DNA from: CAXSEF01 sp964236535
Lineage (GTDB): Bacteria; Pseudomonadota; Alphaproteobacteria; Acetobacterales; Acetobacteraceae
Length of the DNA stretch: 40,300 nt
Direction of reading: 5' to 3'
Assembly: GCA_964236535.1 (NCBI GenBank)
Contig: CAXSEF010000023.1
Span: 1 to 40,300, forward strand
Below, one piece after another: positions 9,347 through 17,935 of the stretch. The notes beneath the pieces were generated by a model. It did no database searches and was not told where the DNA came from. It saw only the letters and a program-made list of their open reading frames with translations. Position numbers and translations under genes: made by a program. How positions within the stretch are numbered: position 1 is the stretch's first letter; each line of letters starts with the position of its first letter.

Positions 9347-10414
9347 ATGGATCGCCCGATGTATTCCGATATAACCAAGCCCACTACAATCGGCATTCTG
9401 ATCTGCACGTATTGCCGACCACATGATCTTGCTCGTTTACTTGATGCGCTTGAAGCTCAGGAACGCGTTCTCGACGATGTCATCATCACGGTGCGTGACA
9501 CTGACGAGGCCACCGCGACATATCTAAGCACCCGTCCGGTTACCGACATGGCGTGCCGCGTCGTCCCGGTGAGCGTGTCTGGTACAGTCGCAGCCCATAA
9601 TGTTGGTTTAGCTGCTTGTCGAACCGATGTATTGATTATGGTTGATGACGATACTGTTCCGCGGCCGGACTATGTCCGACGTATTTTTGAGCGTTTTGTA
9701 GATGACCCGTCACTAGGTGGGCTTGGCGGTCGTGACCGGGTGCATGACGGGGCAGTGTTTGACGACAGGCAAGAGACGCTTGTTGGTCATTTGGCGTGGT
9801 TCGGGCGGCCAATCGGCAATCACCATCTTGGCTACGGGCCGATCCGGGACGTGCACTTCCTCAAGGGTGCAAACATGAGTTATCGGGCTGTCGCATTCGA
9901 GCATGTAAGATTTGACACCAGACTTAAAGGGCACGGCGCACAACCGCACGAGGACTTTACGTTTTCTCTGGCGATAGCGCGCCAAGGCTGGAGGCTGCGC
10001 TACGACCCAGCCGTTTTGCTGGACCACTACGCCGCAAAGCGTGAGGAAACTCGCCACTACGCCACGATCGGCAGAGTGGATGACGACCGCGCTTTTCGCG
10101 AGAACTCCTACAACATGGTTGTGTGCCTGTGGGATCAGTTCTCCCTGTCACGTCATGTGGTCTACATACTCTGGTCTTTATTGATCGGCATCGGTGTTAG
10201 TCCAGGGCTGGTCCAGGCGGTACGTTACACGCCGAAGCTTGGACGGTGGTCCTGGCGACGCTTTGTCTTGACGCAACAAGGAAAGTTGCACGCCTATTTT
10301 GATCTGCTGCGTGATCTTTTGCAACGGCGGGGTTTTCCGGACGGATCGGATACTGTCTTACCGGCGGTCATCAAGCGGTCCGCACTGGGCCTTGACCGGC
10401 GTCGCCAGGCATGA
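9347..10414 (+). CDS. Glycosyltransferase family 2, second of two paralogues
   Basis: This GT-A fold glycosyltransferase of about 355 residues is closely related to the preceding gene product. It has the same opening (IGILICTYCRP), the metal-binding Asp-Asp-Asp (Asp100-102) and the same blocks GNHHLGYGP, RDVHFLKGANMS, GWRLRYDPAVLLDHYAAKR and GVSPGLVQAVRYTPKLG. Possible starts are GTG 9335, ATG 9347 and ATG 9359; none has a strong ribosome-binding site, and 9347 is used. It is separated from its paralogue by about 80 bases. The two enzymes may add related sugars in successive steps; this is an inference from duplication. Confidence 0.85.
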   Translation: MDRPMYSDITKPTTIGILICTYCRPHDLARLLDALEAQERVLDDVIITVRDTDEATATYLSTRPVTDMACRVVPVSVSGTVAAHNVGLAACRTDVLIMVDDDTVPRPDYVRRIFERFVDDPSLGGLGGRDRVHDGAVFDDRQETLVGHLAWFGRPIGNHHLGYGPIRDVHFLKGANMSYRAVAFEHVRFDTRLKGHGAQPHEDFTFSLAIARQGWRLRYDPAVLLDHYAAKREETRHYATIGRVDDDRAFRENSYNMVVCLWDQFSLSRHVVYILWSLLIGIGVSPGLVQAVRYTPKLGRWSWRRFVLTQQGKLHAYFDLLRDLLQRRGFPDGSDTVLPAVIKRSALGLDRRRQA

Positions 10415-10523
10415 GTTCGGGTCGTGATGCGAAGTTCTGGTGAGCGCACTTCGAGCTGTTGCTCGGTCCTACGCGTCGTTTCAGCAATGCTAGTCAAGAC
10501 CGAACCGTGTCGCGGGCAATCCG

Positions 10524-11699
10524 ATGCCCGATAATCCGGTGCAAGGCTCTATCCGGCCGCTACGCGTGATGCAGATCGGCCTGGAGTGGTTCACGCCAAC
10601 TACTGGCGGTGGCGTCCCTAGAGTGTATTCCGACCTGGTGCGGTCACTGCCGCAAGCCGGTGTCACTCCGGTCGGGCTGGTGTCCGGACCGCATGATGTC
10701 GCTAGCCTGACGGATGGTCAGGTGTGCTCGTTCGCGCAGGCAGGCGCCTCGTTGCCGTCACGGCTTTACGGTGTGCGCCAAGCGGTTCGACGTCTTTTTG
10801 CCACCGATCGGATCGATGTCGTCGCCACCCATTTTGCCCTGTATGCGGTGCCCGTGCTCGACCAACTCAAAGGTAGGCCGCTGGTCGTGCATTTTCATGG
10901 ACCATGGGCTGACGAGTCGGCGCGTGAAGGTGGCAGCGCTTCCGTGGTAAGCGCCAAGCGAGCTCTCGAGCGGTTTGTCTACCGTCGGGCCAGTAGGGTC
11001 GTCGTTCTCTCCGAGGCATTCGGCTCGCTGGCTGTGAGCAAATATGGTGTTTCTCCCGATCGGGTCCGGCTGGTCACCGGCAGTGTTGATACCGCCCGCT
11101 TTGCGGTCTCGCAGACTTCTGAGGAGGCCAGGCAGGCTCTTGGTTGGCCGGCCGAAAAACCGATCGTGCTTGCTGTTCGGCGTCTGGTCGCTCGGATGGG
11201 GCTGGACCGGCTCATAGAAGCTATGAGCGAGGTCGTGCGGGTCGTCCCGGAGGCCGTGCTCTACATTGCAGGAAGCGGGCCACAACAGGCCGCCCTGCTG
11301 CAACAGATCGGTGCTGCAGGGCTTGCGGACCAAGTGCGCCTACTCGGCTTCGTGGCGGACGCCGACCTGCCGCTCGCCTATCGCGCTGCGACTCTCACGG
11401 TGTTGCCAACCGATGCACTGGAAGGTTTCGGGCTGCCTGCGGCAGAATCTCTCGCGGCTGGAACGCCGGCGCTGGTCACACCGGTCGGCGGGCTGCCCGA
11501 GGTCGTCGCGCCACTATCGCCTGATCTCGTGCTTCGCTCCGGCTCGTCGGTCGATATCTCCAGTGGCCTGATTGCCGCCTTGACCGGTAAGCTGTTACTT
11601 CCGGATGCAGCACAGTGCCGGGCGTATGCGCAGGCCCGTTTTTCAGCGACGAACTGCGCGAGCTTAACCGCAGCTATCTATCGCGAGGTGGTCGCATGA
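10524..11699 (+). CDS. Glycosyltransferase family 4 (GT-B)
   Basis: This 391-residue GT-B glycosyltransferase is of the mannosyl/glucosyltransferase type. The N-terminal domain has the glycine-rich TPTTGGGVPRVYSDLVRSL loop and LVVHFHGPWADES. The C-terminal domain has VLAVRRLVARMGLDRLIEAM, LYIAGSGPQQAAL and the family signature EGFGLPAAESLAAGTPALVTPVGGLPEV, with the E-x7-E nucleotide-sugar site. The ATG start is at 10524. The next gene starts inside its stop codon, so the two are likely translated together. The donor and linkage cannot be told from sequence. Confidence 0.9.
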   Translation: MPDNPVQGSIRPLRVMQIGLEWFTPTTGGGVPRVYSDLVRSLPQAGVTPVGLVSGPHDVASLTDGQVCSFAQAGASLPSRLYGVRQAVRRLFATDRIDVVATHFALYAVPVLDQLKGRPLVVHFHGPWADESAREGGSASVVSAKRALERFVYRRASRVVVLSEAFGSLAVSKYGVSPDRVRLVTGSVDTARFAVSQTSEEARQALGWPAEKPIVLAVRRLVARMGLDRLIEAMSEVVRVVPEAVLYIAGSGPQQAALLQQIGAAGLADQVRLLGFVADADLPLAYRAATLTVLPTDALEGFGLPAAESLAAGTPALVTPVGGLPEVVAPLSPDLVLRSGSSVDISSGLIAALTGKLLLPDAAQCRAYAQARFSATNCASLTAAIYREVVA

Positions 11700-12883
11700 G
11701 CACACGCATCCTGTTCATCGGCCAGACCGGCGTGCTTGGCGGGGCTGAGCTGGTGCTACTGGATGTCGCCCGTCATTACAGAGACCGCTGCCACGTGGTG
11801 CTGCTGTCCGACGGTCCATTGCGCCACCGGCTCGATGCGGTTGGCGTCTCGTGCTCGGTGCTTCGCGGCGGGCAGGCGATGCTCGCGGTGAGCAGGCATG
11901 GCGGACGAATGCAGAGCGTCGCATCAGCACCGGCCGTTGCGGTCGTGGTCGCCAAATTGGTGTCGATCGCGCGGCAGTATGATGTCATATATCCGAACTC
12001 GCAGAAGGCCGCGATTGCGGCGCTCGTTGCCGGGCTGATCGTGCGCCGGCCGGTGCTGTGGCACCTGCACGACATCCTGTCTCCCGAGCATTTTGGTGGT
12101 TTGCAGCGGCGAGCCGTGGTTGGGCTTGCCAATCGCGGGGCCCGGCGGGTGATCGCCAACTCAGGTGCTGCGCGAGACGCCTTCGTCGCCGCGGGTGGCC
12201 GTGACGACCTCGTCGGTGTGGTGCCAAACGGGATCGACCATCGGCCGTTTGATGCGGTGGACGCCGCACAGATCGATGCAATGCGTGTCGACCTTGGGCT
12301 AACCGGGCTCCCGCTGGTGGGTTTGTTCGGGCGACTGTCGCCCTGGAAGGGCCAGCATGTCCTGCTTGACGCGCTGCCCAGGCTGCCAGGCGTGCACGCG
12401 GTCATGGTTGGTGACGCCATGTTTGGAGAGACGGACTACAAGGCAACGCTGCTCCGTCAGGCAGATGCGCTTGATGTGGCCGGGCGCGTGCACTGGCTGG
12501 GTTTCCGCGACGATGTGCCGGCACTGATGCGAATGGTCGACATCGTGCTGCACAGTTCGACTTCACCAGAACCGTTCGGGCGGGTAATTGTCGAGGGGAT
12601 GCTGGCGCGCCGCCCGGTGCTTGCGACGCGCGGAGGCGGTGCGACAGAGATTCTAGGCCAGGATAGCGACGCTTTGCTTCCTCCAGGTGATGCGGGCGCA
12701 GTCGCCGCAGCTGTCGCGACGGAGATCGCCCGGCCGGAGAGCCACCGGGTTCGGCGAGTGGCCGACGCCCATGACCGTGCGATGACCCGTTTTTCGCTGG
12801 ACGGCATGCTGGCGGGCATCGATCTCGAGCTTGCCAAAACATGCCGTGAGGACGCTGCCATCTCGCTGCTGCAGGAGGCATGA
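11696..12883 (+). CDS. Glycosyltransferase family 4 (GT-B), second copy in the locus
   Basis: This 395-residue GT4 enzyme has the N-terminal glycine-rich motif IGQTGVLGGAELVLLDVARHY, the interdomain HLHDILSPEHFG segment, GLFGRLSPWKGQHVLLDAL and the signature SSTSPEPFGRVIVEGMLARRPV. Its start ATG (11696) overlaps the TGA of the previous gene and is preceded by GAGGTGG; a longer open frame back to 11615 is rejected because it lies within the previous gene. It ends at 12883, just after a strong AGGAGG that may serve a small downstream gene. It likely adds one sugar of the repeat unit. Confidence 0.9.
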   Translation: MSTRILFIGQTGVLGGAELVLLDVARHYRDRCHVVLLSDGPLRHRLDAVGVSCSVLRGGQAMLAVSRHGGRMQSVASAPAVAVVVAKLVSIARQYDVIYPNSQKAAIAALVAGLIVRRPVLWHLHDILSPEHFGGLQRRAVVGLANRGARRVIANSGAARDAFVAAGGRDDLVGVVPNGIDHRPFDAVDAAQIDAMRVDLGLTGLPLVGLFGRLSPWKGQHVLLDALPRLPGVHAVMVGDAMFGETDYKATLLRQADALDVAGRVHWLGFRDDVPALMRMVDIVLHSSTSPEPFGRVIVEGMLARRPVLATRGGGATEILGQDSDALLPPGDAGAVAAAVATEIARPESHRVRRVADAHDRAMTRFSLDGMLAGIDLELAKTCREDAAISLLQEA

Positions 12884-12884
12884 C

Positions 12885-13043
12885 GTGGCGCCATCCATGC
12901 CCAAGATACCGAAACGCCGGTTCCTGAAGCCGCCGACTGCTTCATCTAAGGATACCTGGACGATCTGCTCCCGCTTCGCCGAGGAGAGCAGTCAGGCTGT
13001 CGAATCAAAAATTGGTTTTCCTACCACTGTGCGATGTTTTTGA
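12885..13043 (+). CDS. Possible small basic protein between glycosyltransferase and polymerase
   Basis: This is a 52-codon open frame starting at GTG 12885. A perfect AGGAGG (12873-12878) lies 6 bases before it, overlapping the end of the GT4 gene. The predicted product starts MAPSMPKIPKRRFLKPP and ends FPTTVRCF, with a basic, proline-containing N-terminal half and no membrane segment. Its stop (13041-13043) lies 11 bases before the preferred polymerase ATG (13055), a spacing that fits translational coupling. No family is recognised. The strong ribosome-binding site may instead be chance, as the coding signal in so short a frame is weak. Confidence 0.4.
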   Translation: MAPSMPKIPKRRFLKPPTASSKDTWTICSRFAEESSQAVESKIGFPTTVRCF

Positions 13044-13054
13044 GGTCAGCCGCC

Positions 13055-14542
13055 ATGTCCCGTCGCCCCGTTCTCGACCGCTTGCTGAGCGGTTCCGCAA
13101 GCCAGCAAACCACCAAGCAGTTCGCCGTAATGTGCACGATCGTGGCGATCACGGCGCCACTTGCGCTGGGTGGGCTCGGTGCGCCTGCTCGCATCGTCTA
13201 CGTTCTTCTGTCGGTCGGGGCTGGCGCATGGTACTCGCGTCGCTCACCCTGGTTGTTCGTGGGCTTCACGCTGTGGCTCTGGACCATCACGCCTTTGGTC
13301 CGGCGGTTGATCGACTACCGGGGTGGATTTGACTCGACCAACCTGATCCTCGCGACACCCAACATTGTTGCCTTATTCATGCTTCGTGACTTGGTCAAAG
13401 ATCGAGCTTTGTTTCGCCGACCGGAGTTCGGTCTTGCGCTGCTGTTCTTGCTACCCTGCATCTACGGGTTCGGTATCAACCTGGTCAAAGGTCAAGTCTT
13501 TGCCGCTGCAGTAGGCGCGTCCGACTGGCTGATTCCAATGCTATACTATTTCTACGCCATTCGGCATGCGTCCATCATAAAGGAAGCCGAAGGTTATTTC
13601 AGCCCGTTCCTGGCTCTGAACGCGATGGTAATTGCCGGCTACGGTCTGTATCAGTTCTGGCAGCCGACAGCCTGGGATCTTGCCTGGGCACAGCAATCCG
13701 GCTTTTTCGGAAGCGCGGACCGGAGGCTCGACAACGATTATCTTGCCTTCAGTACCCTGAACAGCACCGGGGTCAATGCCGTCTGGGTCGAGGTCCTGAT
13801 GATCCTCTCGCTGCATTTCAGGACGACCCTGATGCTTGTCATGCTTCCCGCTCTCGGCGTCGAGTTGTTGTTCACCAACGTACGGTCTGCCCTTGTAACA
13901 GTCATTGCCGCCTCGCTCCTGGCGGCAGTTGTGGGCGAGTCGCACACCCGCCGCAGCCTGATGGGGTTGCTTGCCGCGTTCATCGTGATCGGCTTTACCG
14001 TGTCCCTGTTCAATCCGGCCGTACTTGACAGAATGACAGCGCGTATCAGCACCTTCGGCGCCCTCGACACTGATTACAGCGCAATAACCCGTGCGGAAAT
14101 CATCAGGGGTACTCCGGCCTTGATCGCGCAGCATCCCGTAGGGCTTGGCATCGGTGCCCTTGGCCGCGGGGCGGAAGTTTCAGACAATAACGATCTCGTT
14201 ACAGTCGATTTCGGTCCGCTCGCCATCTATCTCAGCCTCGGCTGGGTTGCGGGCTCGCTGTACCTGTTCGGCCTTTGCGCCGCGGCGGCGCAGGCATTCA
14301 TGGCATCCCGGAGCTCTCGCTCGCCCGCCGCCCTGGCATTCGCCATTTGTGCCATTGGGCTGGTCATGGCATTGCCGCTGGTCAACGTGTTTGGTTTCGT
14401 CGCGGTTCCGCTGTGGCTGTGTAGCGGCATGGCTGCCGCCTACGCGATTGCCGGGCGTTCCGGTGCCGAACGCCCCGCGAATCCTGTTTTGCGAACGCCT
14501 CATCGCGCTCTCGGCGGCCGGGTCGTGTCGGGCCAGCTCTGA
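13055..14542 (+). CDS. Wzy-like polysaccharide polymerase / O-antigen ligase family protein
   Basis: This 495-residue polytopic membrane protein has about 11-12 hydrophobic segments and a large loop between residues of about 330 and 385 (RISTFGALDTDYSAITRAEIIRG and HPVGLGIGALGRG), typical of Wzy polymerases and WaaL ligases. The loop's GIG(A)LG pattern is common in this superfamily. ATG 13055 is preferred because GAGG (13042-13045) is well placed; ATG 13034 is the longer alternative. Position inside the exopolysaccharide locus with a flippase and a Wzc-like protein favours a polymerase that joins repeat units in the periplasm. Sequence conservation in this family is weak, so the exact role rests on topology and context. 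Confidence 0.8.
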   Translation: MSRRPVLDRLLSGSASQQTTKQFAVMCTIVAITAPLALGGLGAPARIVYVLLSVGAGAWYSRRSPWLFVGFTLWLWTITPLVRRLIDYRGGFDSTNLILATPNIVALFMLRDLVKDRALFRRPEFGLALLFLLPCIYGFGINLVKGQVFAAAVGASDWLIPMLYYFYAIRHASIIKEAEGYFSPFLALNAMVIAGYGLYQFWQPTAWDLAWAQQSGFFGSADRRLDNDYLAFSTLNSTGVNAVWVEVLMILSLHFRTTLMLVMLPALGVELLFTNVRSALVTVIAASLLAAVVGESHTRRSLMGLLAAFIVIGFTVSLFNPAVLDRMTARISTFGALDTDYSAITRAEIIRGTPALIAQHPVGLGIGALGRGAEVSDNNDLVTVDFGPLAIYLSLGWVAGSLYLFGLCAAAAQAFMASRSSRSPAALAFAICAIGLVMALPLVNVFGFVAVPLWLCSGMAAAYAIAGRSGAERPANPVLRTPHRALGGRVVSGQL

Positions 14543-14736
14543 CGCTTGATCCAGCGATATATGGCAGGTATCGCGAACTGGTTGTCTCTGGTCCAGGAAA
14601 TGACCAGCATCGCACAGGCGGCATAAAATCGCTTCCGCATGGCGCTCGCGGGAAAGTCTGCGGTGGCACGGGTCCCGGCGATTTGCTACGCGGGTCCTCA
14701 TGCATCAGCTCCACAGGTCTGGACGCACCGGTGACA

Positions 14737-16029
14737 ATGGTGGCTCGTAAGCCCGTGCGCCATCTGGTGGCAGGTGGTGCGCTATGTGCGGGCTTGGCAC
14801 TTGCAGCCCGTCCTGGCCAAGCGCAGGTGCTCACCAACATTGTTTTGCCTTCGATCCCGGCCTACGACACCGATCCTGGCGTTACTGTGCTGTCACGCTC
14901 GCATCCAGAATTCGAGTCGCAGGGCGTTCGCCTGGGCAGCTTCGTGCTCCGGCCGAGCCTGACGGAAAGCGGGGGCTACAATGACAACGTGCTGGCGACC
15001 GGCGTACCGTCTCCGAGCGGGGTGTTCGACACCTCGGCAAGCGTCGGGCTGAACTCGGACTGGTCGCGCGACAGCGTGGGCATACTGGCCAGCGTCGACG
15101 ACACTCGCTACCTACAATTGCCGGGTCTGGACCAGACCTCATACACGTTTGCGGCCGGCGGGACCTACGACATCGGACGCGACGCATTAACGGTGGCCGC
15201 CACCGAGCTGAAGGCCTACGAGCAGCTTGGCGGCATCGACGTTTTTAACTCCGAGGTGCCGATCCCGTATACAATCACCGACATACGGGCAAACTACCTA
15301 ACCACGGTGGGCCGTTTTTCATTCCGTCCGGCAGTCGACTACTCGCAATACCGGTTCAGCAGCTATAATACCGGCGGATTGCAGTTCGATGGCCCGACAA
15401 ACAGCGTCAACAGCGCCGAGGTGTCGTTGACGACGGAGTACGAGCTGGCGCCCTTACGCAATCTGGTGCTGACGCTCGAGGGAGCCAACCTGCACTACCT
15501 GGCATCGCTGCCGAATACCCCGACGCGCGACTCCAACGGAGGCTCAGCGCTCTTCGGCATCGACTACGCCGCGAACAGCATCCTGCGCTACTACCTGCTG
15601 GGGGGTGTCCAGGTCCGCAGCTACACGAATGCCGTATATCGCTCAGAGACTGCGCCGATTGTCAGTGCCGGAGTGGTCTGGACACCGACCGGTTTAACCA
15701 CGATCACCGCGAGCGTTGATCGACACATCGAGGACAGCACCGATCAGACCGTGATCGGCTACACGTTGACCGACGGCTCGGCGCAGATCAACCACGAGTA
15801 TCTGCGCAACGTCATCCTCAACGCGCATTTCACTGCGAGCAACGCGATTTACCAGCAAGCCAGCTTGTCCCAAACCTACTACGGCGTCGGCGGGGGAGTA
15901 AGCTGGCTGCTGAACCGGAACACGACGTTGCAGGCCACCTACGACTTTTCCAGTGGTCCGCCTCCGATCGTGCACCAGGCCGCATTCAGCCGCAACGTCG
16001 TCTTGCTACGGGTCAACTTCCACCTGTGA
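14737..16029 (+). CDS. Outer-membrane beta-barrel protein (BBP2-like)
   Basis: This protein of about 430 residues has a clear signal peptide (MVARKPVRHLVAGGALCAGLALAARPGQA) and then many alternating short strands rich in Tyr, Ser, Thr and Asn. Examples are GGTYDIGRDALTVAATELKAY and TTEYELAPLRNLVLTLEG. The chain ends in a hydrophobic strand with a terminal aromatic-hydrophobic pair (VLLRVNFHL). These features match putative beta-barrel porin 2 proteins (PF10082-type) often found at the end of alphaproteobacterial polysaccharide loci. The open frame reaches back to 14683, but ATG 14737 gives the proper signal peptide. It may help secretion or anchoring of the polysaccharide at the outer membrane; the function is not established. 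Confidence 0.75.
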   Translation: MVARKPVRHLVAGGALCAGLALAARPGQAQVLTNIVLPSIPAYDTDPGVTVLSRSHPEFESQGVRLGSFVLRPSLTESGGYNDNVLATGVPSPSGVFDTSASVGLNSDWSRDSVGILASVDDTRYLQLPGLDQTSYTFAAGGTYDIGRDALTVAATELKAYEQLGGIDVFNSEVPIPYTITDIRANYLTTVGRFSFRPAVDYSQYRFSSYNTGGLQFDGPTNSVNSAEVSLTTEYELAPLRNLVLTLEGANLHYLASLPNTPTRDSNGGSALFGIDYAANSILRYYLLGGVQVRSYTNAVYRSETAPIVSAGVVWTPTGLTTITASVDRHIEDSTDQTVIGYTLTDGSAQINHEYLRNVILNAHFTASNAIYQQASLSQTYYGVGGGVSWLLNRNTTLQATYDFSSGPPPIVHQAAFSRNVVLLRVNFHL

Positions 16030-16037
16030 TCAGGTGG
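16020..16037 (+). terminator. Hairpin overlapping the stop codon of the beta-barrel gene
   Basis: CCACCTG (16020-16026) and CAGGTGG (16031-16037) form a perfect 7-bp stem with the loop TGAT, which includes the stop codon. No U-tract follows, so it is not a classic intrinsic terminator. Its place at the end of the polysaccharide operon suggests a 3' end or RNA stability element. Confidence 0.35.
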
Positions 16038-16549
16038 ACTGCGGATGGTTGCACGAGCGGTGCGTTCGGCTAACTCGGCTTGAGTGACGTGCGATGTCCG
16101 GCATCAGCCTGTTCGCTCAAGCGGTCGTGCCCGGCCGCATTGCACATCGCGATTGGTGCCAGGACCAGCGCCTGTCTCTTGATCACCGCCGGGCGGGAAG
16201 TCTGTCCGGCACGATATGGGCAATCCGCAGGCGGGATTGCCGGCCTTGAGGGCGTCTGGAAGCGCCTGGCCAGCCGGATCATGACAGGCGCGCAGGTAAG
16301 CCGGTATTCAGGCCGGTCATGGATCGGCAGCGGGGGCCGTCCAACTTCCAGCCGGGTCACATGGAGCCTGACTCCACTCGCCTCGCCGGTGAGATGCTTC
16401 ATCCGCCCTGCTCTCTCGATGTCATCTCCGCCGCCGCCTGGCCGGGCGGTAGGCCACGGCCGGGCATGTCGCGTCCATGGGCAGACCCGGGTTCCGAACG
16501 GCGTAGACTATGGAGACGCGACAGCAGGGGCGCACCGCCGCTGGCGCGG
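16038..16549. other. Intergenic region between the polysaccharide locus and the oxidase remnant
   Basis: About 510 bases with no recognisable gene on either strand. Open frames crossing it encode Arg/Pro/Ser-rich sequences without any motif. It separates two convergent gene groups. Confidence 0.4.
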
Positions 16550-16677
16550 CTAGGTTTTGAGCACCGCGCGCAGAGCCATTGCCACCAGGCTGACCACGAT
16601 GACACCGGCTGCCCACAGGCCTGCGAACCAAGCGAGGCGACGGATCAGCCGTGCACGAGTACACTCGCCCGTGCCAT
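16550..16677 (-). pseudogene. DUF2474/CydX-like small oxidase subunit, frameshifted
   Basis: Downstream of cydB on the - strand, a frame ending at TAG (16550-16552) encodes a single hydrophobic segment: RLIRRLAWFAGLWAAG, then VIVVSLVAMALR and AVLKT. This matches the DUF2474 small proteins that accompany cyanide-insensitive cytochrome bd-type oxidases. The in-frame codons upstream have no usable start. The nearest ATG (16677) lies in a different frame and hits a stop after 10 residues, so a 1-base insertion or 2-base deletion appears to separate start and body. It belongs to the damaged operon with cydB and cydA. Confidence 0.5.
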
Positions 16678-16691
16678 GCTCGTGGACGACC

Positions 16692-17717
16692 TCAGTGATA
16701 ATGGGTCTCCGTACCCACCTTGCCGCGGAACACCCAGTAGTTGTAGCCGGTGTAGATCAGGATCGTGGGCACCAGCACTGCAGCGCCCACCAGCAGGAAA
16801 GTCTGGCTGTCGTGTGGAGCGGCAGCCTGCCAGATGGTGATCGAGGGTGGCACCATCATCGGAAAGACGCTGACTCCCAGCCCGATAAGCACAGCACGAA
16901 CACGCCGAGCGCGCAGAAGAACGGGGTGAGGTCGTGGCGGCGGGTCAAGCCGATCCAGAAGCCCCAGGCGAGCAGGGCCACAAGGATCGGCACCGGGGCG
17001 GTGAGCGCCACGCCCGGCCAGCCGAACCAGCGAGCGCGGAACAGCGGGTTGAGGAACGGGGTCCACAGGCTTACCACGCCGATCAGGGCGAGCGTCACGA
17101 TCCCGAACCTCCGGGAATGGATCCGACAACGCTCCTGCAAGGCGCCATCGATGCGGAACACCAGCCATGACGCGCCGAGCAAAGCGTAGTCGATGACCAA
17201 CGCCACGCCGCAGAGTAGCGAGAACGGAGTAAGCCAGTCGAACCACCCGCCGGAATAGGTCCGGCCGGTGACCTTGATGCCCTGCAGCAGACCGCCGAGC
17301 GCCAGGCCTTGAAAGAACGCCGCAGCTTTCGAACCGAGGGCGGAGGAAATGTCCTACCAGAGCTGGCCGTGCCGGCTTTCCGCGCGGAAGCGGAACTCGA
17401 ACGCCATGCCGCGGAAGATGAGCGCCAGCAGCATGCCGATCATCAGTGGATAAAGTGCCGGCATGATCGTGGCATAGGCGAGCGGGAACAGCGCGAACAG
17501 GCCGCCGCCGCCGAGCACGAGCCAAGTCTCGTTGCCGTCCCACATCGGCGCGATGGAGTTCACCATCACATCGCGTTCCTGCTTTCCGGACTCGACCGTG
17601 AACAGGATGCCGACCCCGAGATCGAAGCCGTCAAGCAGGACATAGGCGAGGATCGCGACCACGCCCGCGGCAATCAGCGGCAGGACCGGGGCCGCCCAGG
17701 GTGGTGGCAAAATCCAT
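16692..17717 (-). pseudogene. cydB: Cytochrome bd-type oxidase subunit II (CydB/CioB), disrupted
   Basis: The - strand encodes recognisable pieces of CydB, the second membrane subunit of a quinol oxidase. The N-terminal piece has GVVAILAYVLLDGFDLGVGIL, then MWDGNETWLVLGGGGLFALFPLAYA and FRGMAFEFRFRAE. The middle piece follows an in-frame TAG (17354-17356) at a place where homologues have Trp, and continues AAAFFQGLALGGLLQG to FFCALGVFVL. The C-terminal piece (VSVFPMMVPPSITIW to YTGYNYWVFRGK) is in another frame, shifted near 16885. A third lesion near 17700 puts the likely ATG (17717, MDFATTL) out of frame with the rest. An intact product cannot be made from this sequence. Confidence 0.8.
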
Positions 17718-17725
17718 GTCGCTAT

Positions 17726-17935
17726 TCCGGCGGCAGCGGCGCGAGAACGCGCGCCTCGGGTGCCGCACCGGCCAGCCCTGNNNNNNNNNNNNNNNNNNNN
17801 NNNNNNNNNNNNNNNNNNNNNNNNNNNNNNNNNNNNNNNNNNNNNNNNNNNNNNNNNNNNNNNNNNNNNNNNNNNNNNNNTCCGGCGGCAGCGGCGCGAG
17901 AACGCGCGCCTCGGGTGCCGCACCGGCCAGCCCTG
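17726..17935. other. Assembly gap of 100 N flanked by identical 55-base ends
   Basis: Exactly 100 N (17781-17880) mark a scaffold join. The 55 bases before the gap (17726-17780) are repeated exactly right after it (17881-17935). This pattern usually means two contigs with overlapping ends that were not merged, so the true gap may be zero or negative. The alternative is a genuine short repeat around missing sequence. Confidence 0.9.

Noticed and set aside
16038..16549. Transposase remnant between the polysaccharide locus and the oxidase genes
   Set aside because: No DDE or other transposase motifs and no terminal inverted repeats were found in any frame.
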